Shown in pieces: positions 1 through 6,062 of a DNA stretch of 6,062 bases (the first letter of the stretch is position 1; each line of letters opens with the position of its first letter). Source of the stretch: an uncultured Lachnospiraceae bacterium (GTDB lineage: Bacteria; Bacillota; Clostridia; Lachnospirales; Lachnospiraceae); NCBI GenBank assembly GCA_934351705.1, contig CAKRJK010000098.1:1-6062 (forward strand), written 5' to 3'. The translations under genes and the position numbers were made by a program. The notes beneath the pieces were generated by a model. That model did no database searches. It saw nothing but the letters and a program-made list of their open reading frames with translations, and was not told where the DNA came from.

Positions 1-1
1 G

Positions 2-142
2 AATACCCCTTGTGCGGCAACCGGACGCTGTGCGGATTGTCTGTCTCCTGACTGTATCTGCAATCATACGGTGATTACCAGAAGGAGTGGGGTTCCGGGT
101 AGGATTAAGGTTTTGTTTATTGGGGAAGAGTTGGGGTATTAA
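2..142 (+). CDS. C-terminal end of a LUD-domain (DUF162, lactate-utilization-like) protein, 5' partial
   Basis: Frame 2 is open from the window edge to a TAA at 140-142 and gives 46 residues. Cysteines sit at visible residues 4, 10, 13, 18 and 20 (spacing C-x5-C-x2-C-x4-C-x-C, with a TGRC context at 7-10). The stretch HTVITRRSGVPGRIKV (22-37) follows, then GEELGY and the stop. This arrangement matches the tail I know from clostridial LUD/DUF162 proteins, where the cysteines are thought to bind metal or an iron-sulfur cluster. Those proteins are related to LutC/LutB of lactate oxidation, but the short stand-alone clostridial forms have no settled substrate. The start and most of the protein lie left of the window. 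The gene converges on the MATE gene, and a long palindrome begins about 7 bases after its stop. The family call rests on a short tail recognised by eye. Confidence 0.72.
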   Translation, partial: NTPCAATGRCADCLSPDCICNHTVITRRSGVPGRIKVLFIGEELGY

Positions 143-170
143 ATCCTCGAAAAGTTGTGAAGCCAACGAA

Positions 171-206
171 GAAGGTTCCTTGCATCCGGATATGCTCGAA
201 CTTTTT
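171..206 (+). terminator. Possible intrinsic terminator of the LUD gene, nested in the left palindrome arm
   Basis: Read on the plus strand, AAGGTTC (172-178) can pair with GAAC plus the following T's (198-204, one G-T pair). An inner GCAT/ATGC stem (182-185 with 192-195) lies inside, and T's run to 206 with A at 207. The hairpin starts about 30 bases after the LUD stop. Stem plus T tract resembles a weak Rho-independent terminator. It competes with pairing across the whole palindrome. Confidence 0.42.
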
Positions 207-330
207 AGTGGCAGTAAATAGAGAACTTTACAAACGTAGCGAACCGTCGTATCAGAAACTCGGCACTTGCGTGCCTCAGACAGTCTGATACGGCGGTTAC
301 GTTTGTTAAGTCCTCTATTAACTGCCACAC

Positions 331-367
331 AAAAGGTTCTCGAACATACCCGGATACAAGGAACCTT
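331..367 (-). terminator. Possible weak terminator of the MATE gene, nested in the right palindrome arm
   Basis: Read on the minus strand, AAGGTTC (complement of 361-367) can pair with GAACCTT (complement of 333-339). An interrupted inner stem lies between them, and the U tract ends in UUUU then GUGUG (331-334 and beyond). It starts about 27 bases past the MATE stop. The short, broken U tract makes it a poor intrinsic terminator by itself. It mirrors the plus-strand hairpin at 171-206. Confidence 0.33.
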
Positions 368-393
368 CTTCGTTGGCAATTTACTTTTCTGTG

Positions 394-1791
394 TTATGGA
401 GTCGGAGGTATCGGGGTGATGGTTTGTTTGGATACCCGGTGCATGAAAAAGAGGGATATGCACATGGACAGGGCTTCTCCGATTGGGAAGGTTAGCCAGA
501 TGGTCCATGTCATTTCAGGGTTTTGTTTTGCAAGCAGGGAGAATGCCCATGCTATTGGGAGGATAAACAGAATTTGGCGGCAGACGGAGATGATCAGGGA
601 TTCGATTCCGCTTTCCAGTGCCTGGAAGATTCCCTGAAAGGCAATGTTTGCTCCCGCAAAGACAAAGCTGCATGAGATGATATGGATTGCCGATATGCAC
701 AGTTGTTCTGTCTCACCCGATAAGCCGAACAGGGCTGCGAATGGGGTTGCAAATACTTCTAACAGCAGTGTTCCGAAAATCATAATACAAAGTGTATACA
801 ACATACCGTACCGAATGCCCTCTTTTATACGTTTCTTACTCTGCATTCCGTAGTTGAAGGATACGATTGGCGTAATGGCATCACGCAGTCCAAATGCCGC
901 AAATAGGATAAATTGCTGTATTTTATAATACAGTCCGTATGCTGTGACTACATTTTCACTGATTTTTCCGAAAATGATGTTGAGTCCGTATGTCATCACG
1001 GACATTAATGCCTGTGCAATGATTGCAGGCAAACCTATGGCATATATTTCTTTGATAATCTGTCCCGACGGTTTCAAATAGCAAAATCCGTTGTTGATGT
1101 CTGTATTGCGTCTGAAATGAAACAGCAACGCAACTACGAACGATACAATCTGTCCGATCACGGTTGCATAGGCTGCTCCTCTTACTCCCATTTCCGGTAA
1201 ACCACACCAGCCGTAAATCATAATCGGATCTAAAATCATGTTGGTGACCGCTCCGGCAATCTGTGCAATGGTAGAGCACATTGATTTTCCGGTTGCCTGC
1301 AATAATTTTTCAAAAACCGCAAAAAAGATAACTCCGAAGGAAATGCAGCAGCAGATTCTAAGATAATCCACGCTCATTTCTATGATCAGAGGATTGCTTG
1401 TCTGTGATTCCACATAAGGTCTGATTCCGAAAACTCCAAATAACAAACACACCAGATATATCAATATTCCAAGAAAAACAGCGTTTCCCGCTGCAAGACT
1501 TGCCTTTTCTCTATCCCCCTGCCCTAAAGATTTTGACAAAAGTGCATTCATTCCCACTCCCGTTCCGATTCCGACTGCCACCATCAGCATCTGTACCGGA
1601 AATGCCAATGTGAGTGCGTTCAATGCCGCTTCTCCGTTCTGCGGCATATTTGCGACAAAGGCACTGTCTACAATGTTGTATACCGCCTGGAGCATCATTG
1701 AGAGAATCATCGGGATTCCCATGGAAAGCATTAATTTGTTGATAGGTTTGGTTCCCATTTTGTTGAGTTTGGTTATTTCTTCTTTATTCAT
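394..1791 (-). CDS. MATE-family multidrug/metabolite efflux transporter (MepA/DinF-like)
   Basis: The 465-residue product is an integral membrane protein with about twelve hydrophobic segments in two similar halves, the normal size for MATE transporters, which export drugs or metabolites using a Na+ or H+ gradient. Family signatures include [20 protein letters not shown] (27-46), QATGKS (165-170), [11 protein letters not shown] (184-194) and [14 protein letters not shown] (201-214). FQALESG (389-395) in the second half mirrors QATGKS in the first. The start is the ATG at 1789-1791, which has AAGAGGT just upstream. An in-frame GTG at 1855-1857 would add 22 residues but lies inside a terminator stem. 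The gene is downstream of the NRPS on the same strand with its own promoter, so it may export the NRPS product or protect against it. The substrate cannot be read from sequence. No frameshift or missing segment is apparent. Confidence 0.93.
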   Translation of the reverse strand: MNKEEITKLNKMGTKPINKLMLSMGIPMILSMMLQAVYNIVDSAFVANMPQNGEAALNALTLAFPVQMLMVAVGIGTGVGMNALLSKSLGQGDREKASLAAGNAVFLGILIYLVCLLFGVFGIRPYVESQTSNPLIIEMSVDYLRICCCISFGVIFFAVFEKLLQATGKSMCSTIAQIAGAVTNMILDPIMIYGWCGLPEMGVRGAAYATVIGQIVSFVVALLFHFRRNTDINNGFCYLKPSGQIIKEIYAIGLPAIIAQALMSVMTYGLNIIFGKISENVVTAYGLYYKIQQFILFAAFGLRDAITPIVSFNYGMQSKKRIKEGIRYGMLYTLCIMIFGTLLLEVFATPFAALFGLSGETEQLCISAIHIISCSFVFAGANIAFQGIFQALESGIESLIISVCRQILFILPIAWAFSLLAKQNPEMTWTIWLTFPIGEALSMCISLFFMHRVSKQTITPIPPTP

Positions 1792-1795
1792 GATT

Positions 1796-1802
1796 ACCTC
1801 TT
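1796..1802 (-). promoter_or_regulatory. Ribosome binding site fixing the MATE start
   Basis: On the minus strand AAGAGGT is followed by AATC and the ATG at 1791, so the core lies about 4-5 bases from the start. The alternative GTG at 1857 has only AGGA three bases upstream and lies in a hairpin. This site therefore decides the start. Confidence 0.8.
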
Positions 1803-1830
1803 TTCTTATTGCTTTGATTTGTAAAAATCC

Positions 1831-1843
1831 AGGTTCTCGAACA
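1831..1843 (-). promoter_or_regulatory. Possible operator: GTTC-N2-GAAC palindrome in the MATE leader
   Basis: The 13-mer AGGTTCTCGAACA lies between the terminator T tract and the MATE ribosome binding site. Its core GTTC-TC-GAAC is a small inverted repeat. The identical 13-mer occurs in the same orientation at 334-346, inside the right palindrome arm just past the MATE stop. One chance 13-mer match in 6 kb is not very unlikely, so a regulatory role is only a suggestion. Confidence 0.2.
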
Positions 1844-1844
1844 C

Positions 1845-1883
1845 AAAAAAAGAGCACAAGTCCTATCTGGACTTACGCTCTTT
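1845..1883 (-). terminator. Intrinsic terminator after the NRPS gene, also inside the MATE leader (possible attenuator)
   Basis: On the minus strand AAAGAGC (complement of 1877-1883), a GT/GT mismatch and AAGTCC pair with GGACTT and GCTCTTT (ending at 1849) around a 5-base loop at 1864-1868. A run of seven T's follows (complement of 1845-1851). Two stems of 6 and 7 bp plus the T run form a convincing Rho-independent terminator about 77 bases past the NRPS stop. A good promoter lies between that stop and this hairpin, so MATE transcripts must also cross it. That makes it either a plain NRPS terminator that leaks or an attenuator for the pump. Confidence 0.82.
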
Positions 1884-1899
1884 GCTGCTCGATATTTGT

Positions 1900-1929
1900 A
1901 TTTTAGCAGAAATTTTTCTGAAAAGTCAA
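1900..1929 (-). promoter_or_regulatory. Sigma-A type promoter for the MATE gene
   Basis: On the minus strand TTGACT (complement of 1924-1929) is followed by 18 bases and TAAAAT (complement of 1900-1905), with TGC directly before the -10 (extended -10). Transcription should begin near 1893, giving a leader of about 100 bases. The site starts about 30 bases past the NRPS stop, so the pump is probably not solely dependent on NRPS read-through. Confidence 0.68.
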
Positions 1930-1959
1930 TGGTTTTTTCAAAGAAAACTCCTTTGTAGT

Positions 1960-4900
1960 TTACACCTCCAAATATCCCAAATCCCTAAAATACTCCAAAT
2001 ACCCTTTCAGGTACACTTCGTCTATCTCATTCCATTCAAACCCGACCTGTCTCATAAACCAAAGCGTAAAATCATTCTCTATGCGGATATTGCTGTCATA
2101 AACAAGTCTTCCATCCTCATCCATATCGTTCTGCAATGCTTCATAAATATACTTCATGGAAGTATTTCGTAGTGTCTGCTCCAGAGCCTGGTCAAATTCC
2201 ATAGCGTTGACAATCTTCATTTGGATGCCAAGCGTCGGCAACAACTCCATCATGCGGTCAAAATGCAGTGGACGGTTGCTATTTAAATGGAATACCGTCT
2301 GCTCTTTTGCATATTCTGCAATCAGGACAATTCCCTTTGCTGTCAGGTCGATTGGTGAAAACTCTGCATACAGCGGCAACAGGTAGTCCGGGAACACACC
2401 GAATTCCAACAATGCTTTTACTCTGGTCAGAAACGCATTTTCCCGATAGTTTGGCTGGAACTTATAATCAGAAGCACGGTTGGTGAGGTTGCCGACACGG
2501 ATTACCTTTGCATCCAATCCCTCTAACATAGCATCATATACGGCACGTTCTGCCTCAAATTTGCTGTGGATATATACGTTGTCCAGTGGTTGATCAATGA
2601 AAAAGCTCGTTTCAGAAAAATGTTTTTCTTCTGCCGAACGATACACACTGAATTCATCTGCCATGCTGTTGCCACTCACACTTAATGTAGAGATATGTAT
2701 GAGTTTAGCATGCATCCTTTTCGCAAATGCAACCACATGAGCCGTTCCTTTCGCATTGACACGGTCAAAATAATCATAAGAACCGTAATGCTTCACACTT
2801 GCAGCTGTATGGATAACGGTCTGAATATCAGTCGGCATCTGTTCCGATAAGTTTTCTTTTTCAATATTTCCTGTAATGACAAGTATTCTTTTTCCTAAAT
2901 CCTTATCATACAGTTCTCCAAAGTAATGATTTAATATATGTTTCAACTTCTGATATGCAGATGTCTTATCGCTGTTTCTCACAAGGCAGTAAATCTTTCC
3001 TGTTTCCAACTGCATGAGTTGATCAAGGATATGAGCACCCAAAAATCCTGTTGCACCGGTCAACAATACGTTTCCGAGTGATGTTTTTAAAGGTTTAAAA
3101 TCCTCATCTTCTATATTATTTTTTAAAACAGAATTATATCTTTCAAAGTCCTTTGCGTCATAAGTAACAGTATCTTTTTCCCCTCTTTCCAGATATTCAC
3201 AAAGAGATTTTACCGTTGGATAGTCAAATACCCTTTGTAGAGAAAAGTCAATTCCCTCCTCATGTGCGGCTGCGGTATATTCAATTGCCCGCAGACTGTC
3301 GCCGCCCATATCAAAGAAATCATCCTCAATACTGAATTGTTCTACTTCAAAGAGTTTGCATAAAACTGCACATAGTGTCTTCTGAAGTTCCGTGACCGGT
3401 GGAACGTATACCGTGGTAGTGAGGTTTCCATACTCCGGTTCCGGGAGATTTTTACGATCCGTCTTTCCACTGGCAGTCATCGGTATTTTCTCAAGGTGCA
3501 TCAGATAATTTGGAACCATATACTTTGGCAATTTTGAAATCAAGAGATTTTTTAATTCTTTTTCATCTATCGTTTCCTTAGAAGTGTAATAGCCGACAAG
3601 ATACTGTCTGCCTTTTTCATCCCGTTTATCTGTAACCGCTGTCATCTCAATTCCCGGATAACTGCTCATGACACTCTCGATTTCGCCTAATTCAATTCTA
3701 AGTCCGCGAATCTTAACCTGCGTATCAATTCTTCCGAGATATTCAATTTCTCCGTCCTCTCTCCAGCGTGCAAGGTCTCCCGTTTTATACATGATACTTC
3801 CATGATGGTTTTCTTTGGTGGCAAATGGATTTGAAACAAATTTCTCCGCAGTCAGATCAGGTCGATTCAAATATCCTGCTCCGACTCCATCTCCGGCAAT
3901 ACAAAGTTCTCCCGCAACTCCGATCGGAAGCATTTTTTCATGTTTATCTATAATGTACACCTGTGTATTGGCAATCGGCTTGCCGATGGTGATGTCCGCA
4001 GTAGCCATTTCACCACCCAGATTCCATACACTGCATTCACTCGGACCAAGCGGATTATAAATCTTTGCAGATGAAATCCTGCCAAGATGTTCGTATAATT
4101 GCTCATTCAAGGCTTCTCCCGAAGATACAATCATCCCAAACTGTTTGAAATAGCCGTCTGCGTTCTCATTTCTTGAATAGATTTCAAGTCTGGTCGGCGT
4201 CGTTTCAATAATATTGGCTCCTGTTTGTTCTGCCAATGCTTGAAATTTCTGCTTACTGCTGCTCTCTTCTTCTGTTGCCAGCACGACAGTCCAACCATTG
4301 ACCAATGGCAACAGACTCTCTGCAATAAAAAAGTCAAAGGATATGGTATTTACACTGATGACCGTCTGATACTTCATCTTTTCGGCATACGGTAAAATAT
4401 TATTGTTTTGACAGAAATTTGTGATTCCCTGTTGTAACAGTACACAACCCTTTGGTTTTCCGGTACTTCCCGATGTATAAATAATATAACAAGGTGCGGT
4501 CGGTTCTACCCTTACGGCATTCGAGAGGGAATCCTTAAAGTCATACTCTAAAAGGTTTAAATACGGTACATTCCATTCTCCTGAAAGATTTTCGTCCGAA
4601 AGCACCAGACATACCTGACAATCCTCTAACATGAAGTCAATCCTGTCTTTCGGGTATCTATGGTCAATCGGCAAAAACACACCACCTACTTTTAGTATGG
4701 CAAGCTGTGCAAGAATGACATACTCTGTTCTGTCAAGATACGCACCAACCACATCACCTTTGCCTACCCCTCTGTCAATTAATTTCTGAGCAAGTGCATC
4801 GGACTTTTCATCAATCTGACGATAAGTGAATTTGTTACCTCTGTTTATCAGTGCAATTTTCTCAGGATGATGCTCTGCCTGCCGCTTTATCAGCTCCCAG

Positions 4901-6062
4901 ACAGAGATATTTTTATCATAGTGAATCGGTCCACTGTTAAGAACATGGGATATTTGCTGTTTTTCAAAGTCTGACATCACATCAATGTCTGAAATATCCG
5001 TCTTACCTAACTGTGATACTATCTGTAACAAAGCTTCAAACAACCGATTCATCAAAGCCTCATCATACTTTTCTAAGGCATATTCAAAATGCACAATACA
5101 TTCATTTCCCGCAGGAATTACTTCCATTGTTAAATCAAATTTGTGACTATATGTATCTAATGCCTCTATGTGCAATGCTTCTCCCTCTAACTCCAGAGTT
5201 TCTTTGCCCTCTGCCTGATATACAAAAGAGGTGTTCATAACATTCTTATCAGTTAGCCCTATCTCGTCTGCAATATAGGAAAACGGAAGTTCCTGATACT
5301 GATAGATTCCAAGCACAGTCTGTTTTACCCGTTCAAAATATTCTTCTAAATTTCCATCAGCCAAAAGACAGACCGGTAGGGTATTCACAAACATTCCGAC
5401 AACCTCGGATAATTCTGCATGTGTCCGGTTAGAACACACCATACCGGTTAAAACTTCTTCCTTCGCTGTAAACTTTGAAAGCAAAATTCCATATACAGCA
5501 AGGAAAAACATGGTATCTGTAATCCCAAACCTTCTCTCTGCCTGATGTATTATTTTCATTGTGTCTTTTGGTATTGTAAAATAAGTTGATGCACCACCGT
5601 CTCTTTTATCTGTTCTTTTTTCTGGCAGCAATATCGGTTCAAAATCACATTTTAAGAGATTTTTAAAAAATGCCCGATGTTCTGTAAAATCCATTTCCTT
5701 AAAATTGATTGCATAGTCAGGATAATCCAGCTTCAATTCAGCCAAATTTGTCCCATTATAAAAAGCAACAATTTCCTGTAAAATAATCTTTAAGGAATGT
5801 CCATCCGTGATGATATGATGCATATCAAACAACAATTCATGTTCGGTGAAACCGATTCGGACCAATGGTGCTTTGGATAGATCAAACGGTCGCACAAAAT
5901 TCCGAATTTCTTTGTCACTATACTCTTCATAAGTCACTTTCGCATTTTCATCATAAACAGCGTATAGAGTACTATTTTCTGTGATGATACAGCTCTTTAG
6001 CGATTGATGTCTGCTAATGACTTGGGCGATGGAATACTTTAACCGTTCTCTGTTTATCTTTT
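1960..6062 (-). CDS. Nonribosomal peptide synthetase, C-A-T-reductase module, 5' partial
   Basis: This cytosolic megasynthase carries a condensation, an adenylation, a thiolation (carrier) and a terminal thioester-reductase domain, and it ends at TAA (1960-1962). The frame is open to the window edge, giving about 1366 visible residues. The GTG at 5935-5937 is not the start, because the 41 codons before it encode condensation-domain sequence including RHQSLKS (C2 motif). Residue numbers in this and the domain entries count from that GTG codon. The C1 motif and the true start lie to the right, so earlier modules cannot be excluded. All core motifs are present, and no epimerase, methyltransferase or thioesterase is seen. 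The module should load one amino acid, join it to an upstream acyl or aminoacyl group and release the chain by reduction. A terminator follows the stop, and the MATE gene is next on the same strand. The exact product is unknown. Confidence 0.95.
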   Translation of the reverse strand, partial: KINRERLKYSIAQVISRHQSLKSCIITENSTLYAVYDENAKVTYEEYSDKEIRNFVRPFDLSKAPLVRIGFTEHELLFDMHHIITDGHSLKIILQEIVAFYNGTNLAELKLDYPDYAINFKEMDFTEHRAFFKNLLKCDFEPILLPEKRTDKRDGGASTYFTIPKDTMKIIHQAERRFGITDTMFFLAVYGILLSKFTAKEEVLTGMVCSNRTHAELSEVVGMFVNTLPVCLLADGNLEEYFERVKQTVLGIYQYQELPFSYIADEIGLTDKNVMNTSFVYQAEGKETLELEGEALHIEALDTYSHKFDLTMEVIPAGNECIVHFEYALEKYDEALMNRLFEALLQIVSQLGKTDISDIDVMSDFEKQQISHVLNSGPIHYDKNISVWELIKRQAEHHPEKIALINRGNKFTYRQIDEKSDALAQKLIDRGVGKGDVVGAYLDRTEYVILAQLAILKVGGVFLPIDHRYPKDRIDFMLEDCQVCLVLSDENLSGEWNVPYLNLLEYDFKDSLSNAVRVEPTAPCYIIYTSGSTGKPKGCVLLQQGITNFCQNNNILPYAEKMKYQTVISVNTISFDFFIAESLLPLVNGWTVVLATEEESSSKQKFQALAEQTGANIIETTPTRLEIYSRNENADGYFKQFGMIVSSGEALNEQLYEHLGRISSAKIYNPLGPSECSVWNLGGEMATADITIGKPIANTQVYIIDKHEKMLPIGVAGELCIAGDGVGAGYLNRPDLTAEKFVSNPFATKENHHGSIMYKTGDLARWREDGEIEYLGRIDTQVKIRGLRIELGEIESVMSSYPGIEMTAVTDKRDEKGRQYLVGYYTSKETIDEKELKNLLISKLPKYMVPNYLMHLEKIPMTASGKTDRKNLPEPEYGNLTTTVYVPPVTELQKTLCAVLCKLFEVEQFSIEDDFFDMGGDSLRAIEYTAAAHEEGIDFSLQRVFDYPTVKSLCEYLERGEKDTVTYDAKDFERYNSVLKNNIEDEDFKPLKTSLGNVLLTGATGFLGAHILDQLMQLETGKIYCLVRNSDKTSAYQKLKHILNHYFGELYDKDLGKRILVITGNIEKENLSEQMPTDIQTVIHTAASVKHYGSYDYFDRVNAKGTAHVVAFAKRMHAKLIHISTLSVSGNSMADEFSVYRSAEEKHFSETSFFIDQPLDNVYIHSKFEAERAVYDAMLEGLDAKVIRVGNLTNRASDYKFQPNYRENAFLTRVKALLEFGVFPDYLLPLYAEFSPIDLTAKGIVLIAEYAKEQTVFHLNSNRPLHFDRMMELLPTLGIQMKIVNAMEFDQALEQTLRNTSMKYIYEALQNDMDEDGRLVYDSNIRIENDFTLWFMRQVGFEWNEIDEVYLKGYLEYFRDLGYLEV
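1963..3075 (-). other. NRPS terminal thioester reductase domain
   Basis: This is an extended short-chain-dehydrogenase fold, about 370 residues, at the C-terminus where a thioesterase would otherwise be. The nucleotide-binding motif TGATGFLG is at 960-967. The catalytic set is STLS (1083-1086) with Tyr1122 and Lys1126 in YIHSK. FSPIDLTAKG (1193-1202) is in the substrate-binding part. Such domains use NAD(P)H to reduce the carrier thioester to an aldehyde, sometimes on to an alcohol. The motifs are complete, so it should be active. Whether reduction stops at two electrons cannot be read from sequence. Confidence 0.93.
3178..3399 (-). other. NRPS thiolation (peptidyl carrier) domain
   Basis: The domain spans about residues 847-920. 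The phosphopantetheine motif is FFDMGGDSLRAIE (874-886), with the attachment serine at 881 (codon 3295-3297). It accepts the amino acid from the adenylation domain and presents the finished chain to the reductase. A matching phosphopantetheinyl transferase is not in the window. Confidence 0.94.
3430..4908 (-). other. NRPS adenylation domain with an unassigned specificity code
   Basis: This domain activates an amino acid with ATP and loads it on the carrier. Motifs are YTSGSTGKPKG (A3, 487-497), FDFFIAES (A4, 534-541), YNPLGPSE (A5, 627-634), YKTGDLARW (A7, 717-725), GRIDTQVKIRGLRIELGEIE (A8, 735-754) and PMTASGKTDRK (A10, 819-829, catalytic Lys825). Hand alignment to GrsA PheA gives the pocket residues D535, F536, A539, E578, V604, S606, P629, V637, W638 and K825. 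Asp at the first position fits alpha-amino acid binding. Glu at the fourth could favour an amine-bearing side chain such as ornithine or lysine, but I do not recognise the full code, so no substrate is assigned. Confidence 0.93.
4978..6062 (-). other. NRPS condensation domain (N-terminus outside window)
   Basis: This domain forms the peptide bond between the upstream donor and the amino acid on this module's carrier. The active-site motif HHIITDG is at residues 40-46 (about 5800-5820), with the second His and Asp intact. Before it are RHQSLKS (in the 41 codons preceding the GTG) and VRPFDLSKAPLVRI (15-28). After it are SNRTHAELSEVVGMFVNTLP (169-188, C5 region) and YQELPFSYI (214-222, C7 region). 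It looks catalytically competent. I cannot assign a subtype (LCL, DCL or lipo-initiating starter) because the C1 end is missing. A starter type would mean an N-acylated product. Confidence 0.9.

Larger units (their letters stand above)
149..389. repeat. 241-bp imperfect palindrome filling the convergent intergenic gap
   Basis: The arms pair across a centre near 269. The longest perfect block is 21 bp (162-182 with 357-377). Further blocks are 183-199 with 340-356 (three A/C differences), 201-205 with 331-335, 208-215 with 321-328, 217-228 with 309-319 and nearby bases, 230-238 with 298-306, and 243-256 with 284-297. The tip is a perfect GGCAC-TTGC-GTGCC hairpin (262-275). An outer GAAAAGT/ACTTTTC pair (149-155 with 383-389) lies beyond a 6x5 internal loop. 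By hand count about 93 positions are Watson-Crick pairs, and the small bulges include GCGA at 239-242. The element ends about 6 bases from the LUD stop and 4 bases from the MATE stop. It could be a bidirectional transcription barrier, a structured RNA, or a non-autonomous (MITE-like) repeat. I see no target-site duplication. Confidence 0.9.

Noticed and set aside
334..346. LexA/DinR-type SOS box
   Set aside because: The half-sites GTTC and GAAC are in the wrong order and spacing for the GAAC-N4-GTTC consensus.
149..389. CRISPR array or insertion-sequence ends
   Set aside because: There is one inverted pair, not multiple direct repeats with spacers. No transposase is encoded between the arms, and no target duplication is visible at either boundary.
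416..637. Plus-strand open frame antisense to the MATE gene
   Set aside because: It lies wholly within the well-supported MATE coding region and has no recognisable family. Other antisense frames at 644-853, 1610-1906, 2156-2386, 3815-4060 and 5013-5240 are dismissed for the same reason.
1792..1857. GTG start giving the MATE protein 22 more residues
   Set aside because: The GTG sits in the terminator stem with no well-spaced ribosome binding site, while the ATG at 1791 has AAGAGGT at good spacing and a family-like N-terminus.
1792..1893. Riboswitch or leader-peptide attenuator in the MATE leader
   Set aside because: The leader is only about 100 bases, matches no riboswitch class I know and has no ATG-started leader peptide. 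Only the terminator itself is supported.
1882..2172. Plus-strand open frame across the NRPS 3' end and the intergenic region
   Set aside because: It runs against the MATE promoter and the NRPS C-terminus, has no clear ribosome binding site, and its translation looks like non-coding composition.
5935..5937. GTG as the NRPS start codon
   Set aside because: The same frame continues open to the window edge and encodes typical condensation-domain sequence, including RHQSLKS, so this is an internal valine.

Overview
The window looks like chromosomal DNA from a Clostridia member, probably Lachnospiraceae-like. This is judged from the moderate-to-low GC, A-rich Shine-Dalgarno sites, the family types, and a cysteine-rich LUD-family tail of the sort common in anaerobic Firmicutes. 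The taxonomic call is inference; no rRNA or other marker gene is present.

Layout from left to right. (1) Bases 2-142, plus strand: the last 46 codons of a LUD/DUF162 (lactate-utilization-like) protein. (2) Bases 143-393: a convergent intergenic gap filled almost exactly by an imperfect palindrome (149-389) with about 93 Watson-Crick pairs. A smaller terminator-like hairpin is nested in each arm. (3) Bases 394-1791, minus strand: a complete MATE-family efflux transporter of 465 residues. (4) Bases 1792-1959: the transporter's control region, with an extended -10 promoter (1900-1929), an intrinsic terminator or attenuator in the leader (1845-1883) and a ribosome binding site (about 1796-1802). 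(5) Bases 1960-6062, minus strand: the 3' part of a nonribosomal peptide synthetase (NRPS) gene. It encodes a condensation-adenylation-thiolation-reductase module and runs off the right edge; the start is not in the window.

How the genes may work together. The NRPS ends in an NAD(P)H-dependent reductase rather than a thioesterase, so its product is expected to leave as an aldehyde or, after a second reduction, an alcohol. If the enzyme makes a dipeptide with a free amine, the aldehyde would cyclise to a (dihydro)pyrazinone. Gut Clostridia carry a known family of small NRPS clusters of this kind. The MATE pump lies directly downstream on the same strand and is a plausible exporter or self-protection gene, but its own promoter means co-function is inferred from position only.

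The structure least explained by known gene families is the long palindrome between the convergent LUD and MATE genes. No obviously new protein system is visible.
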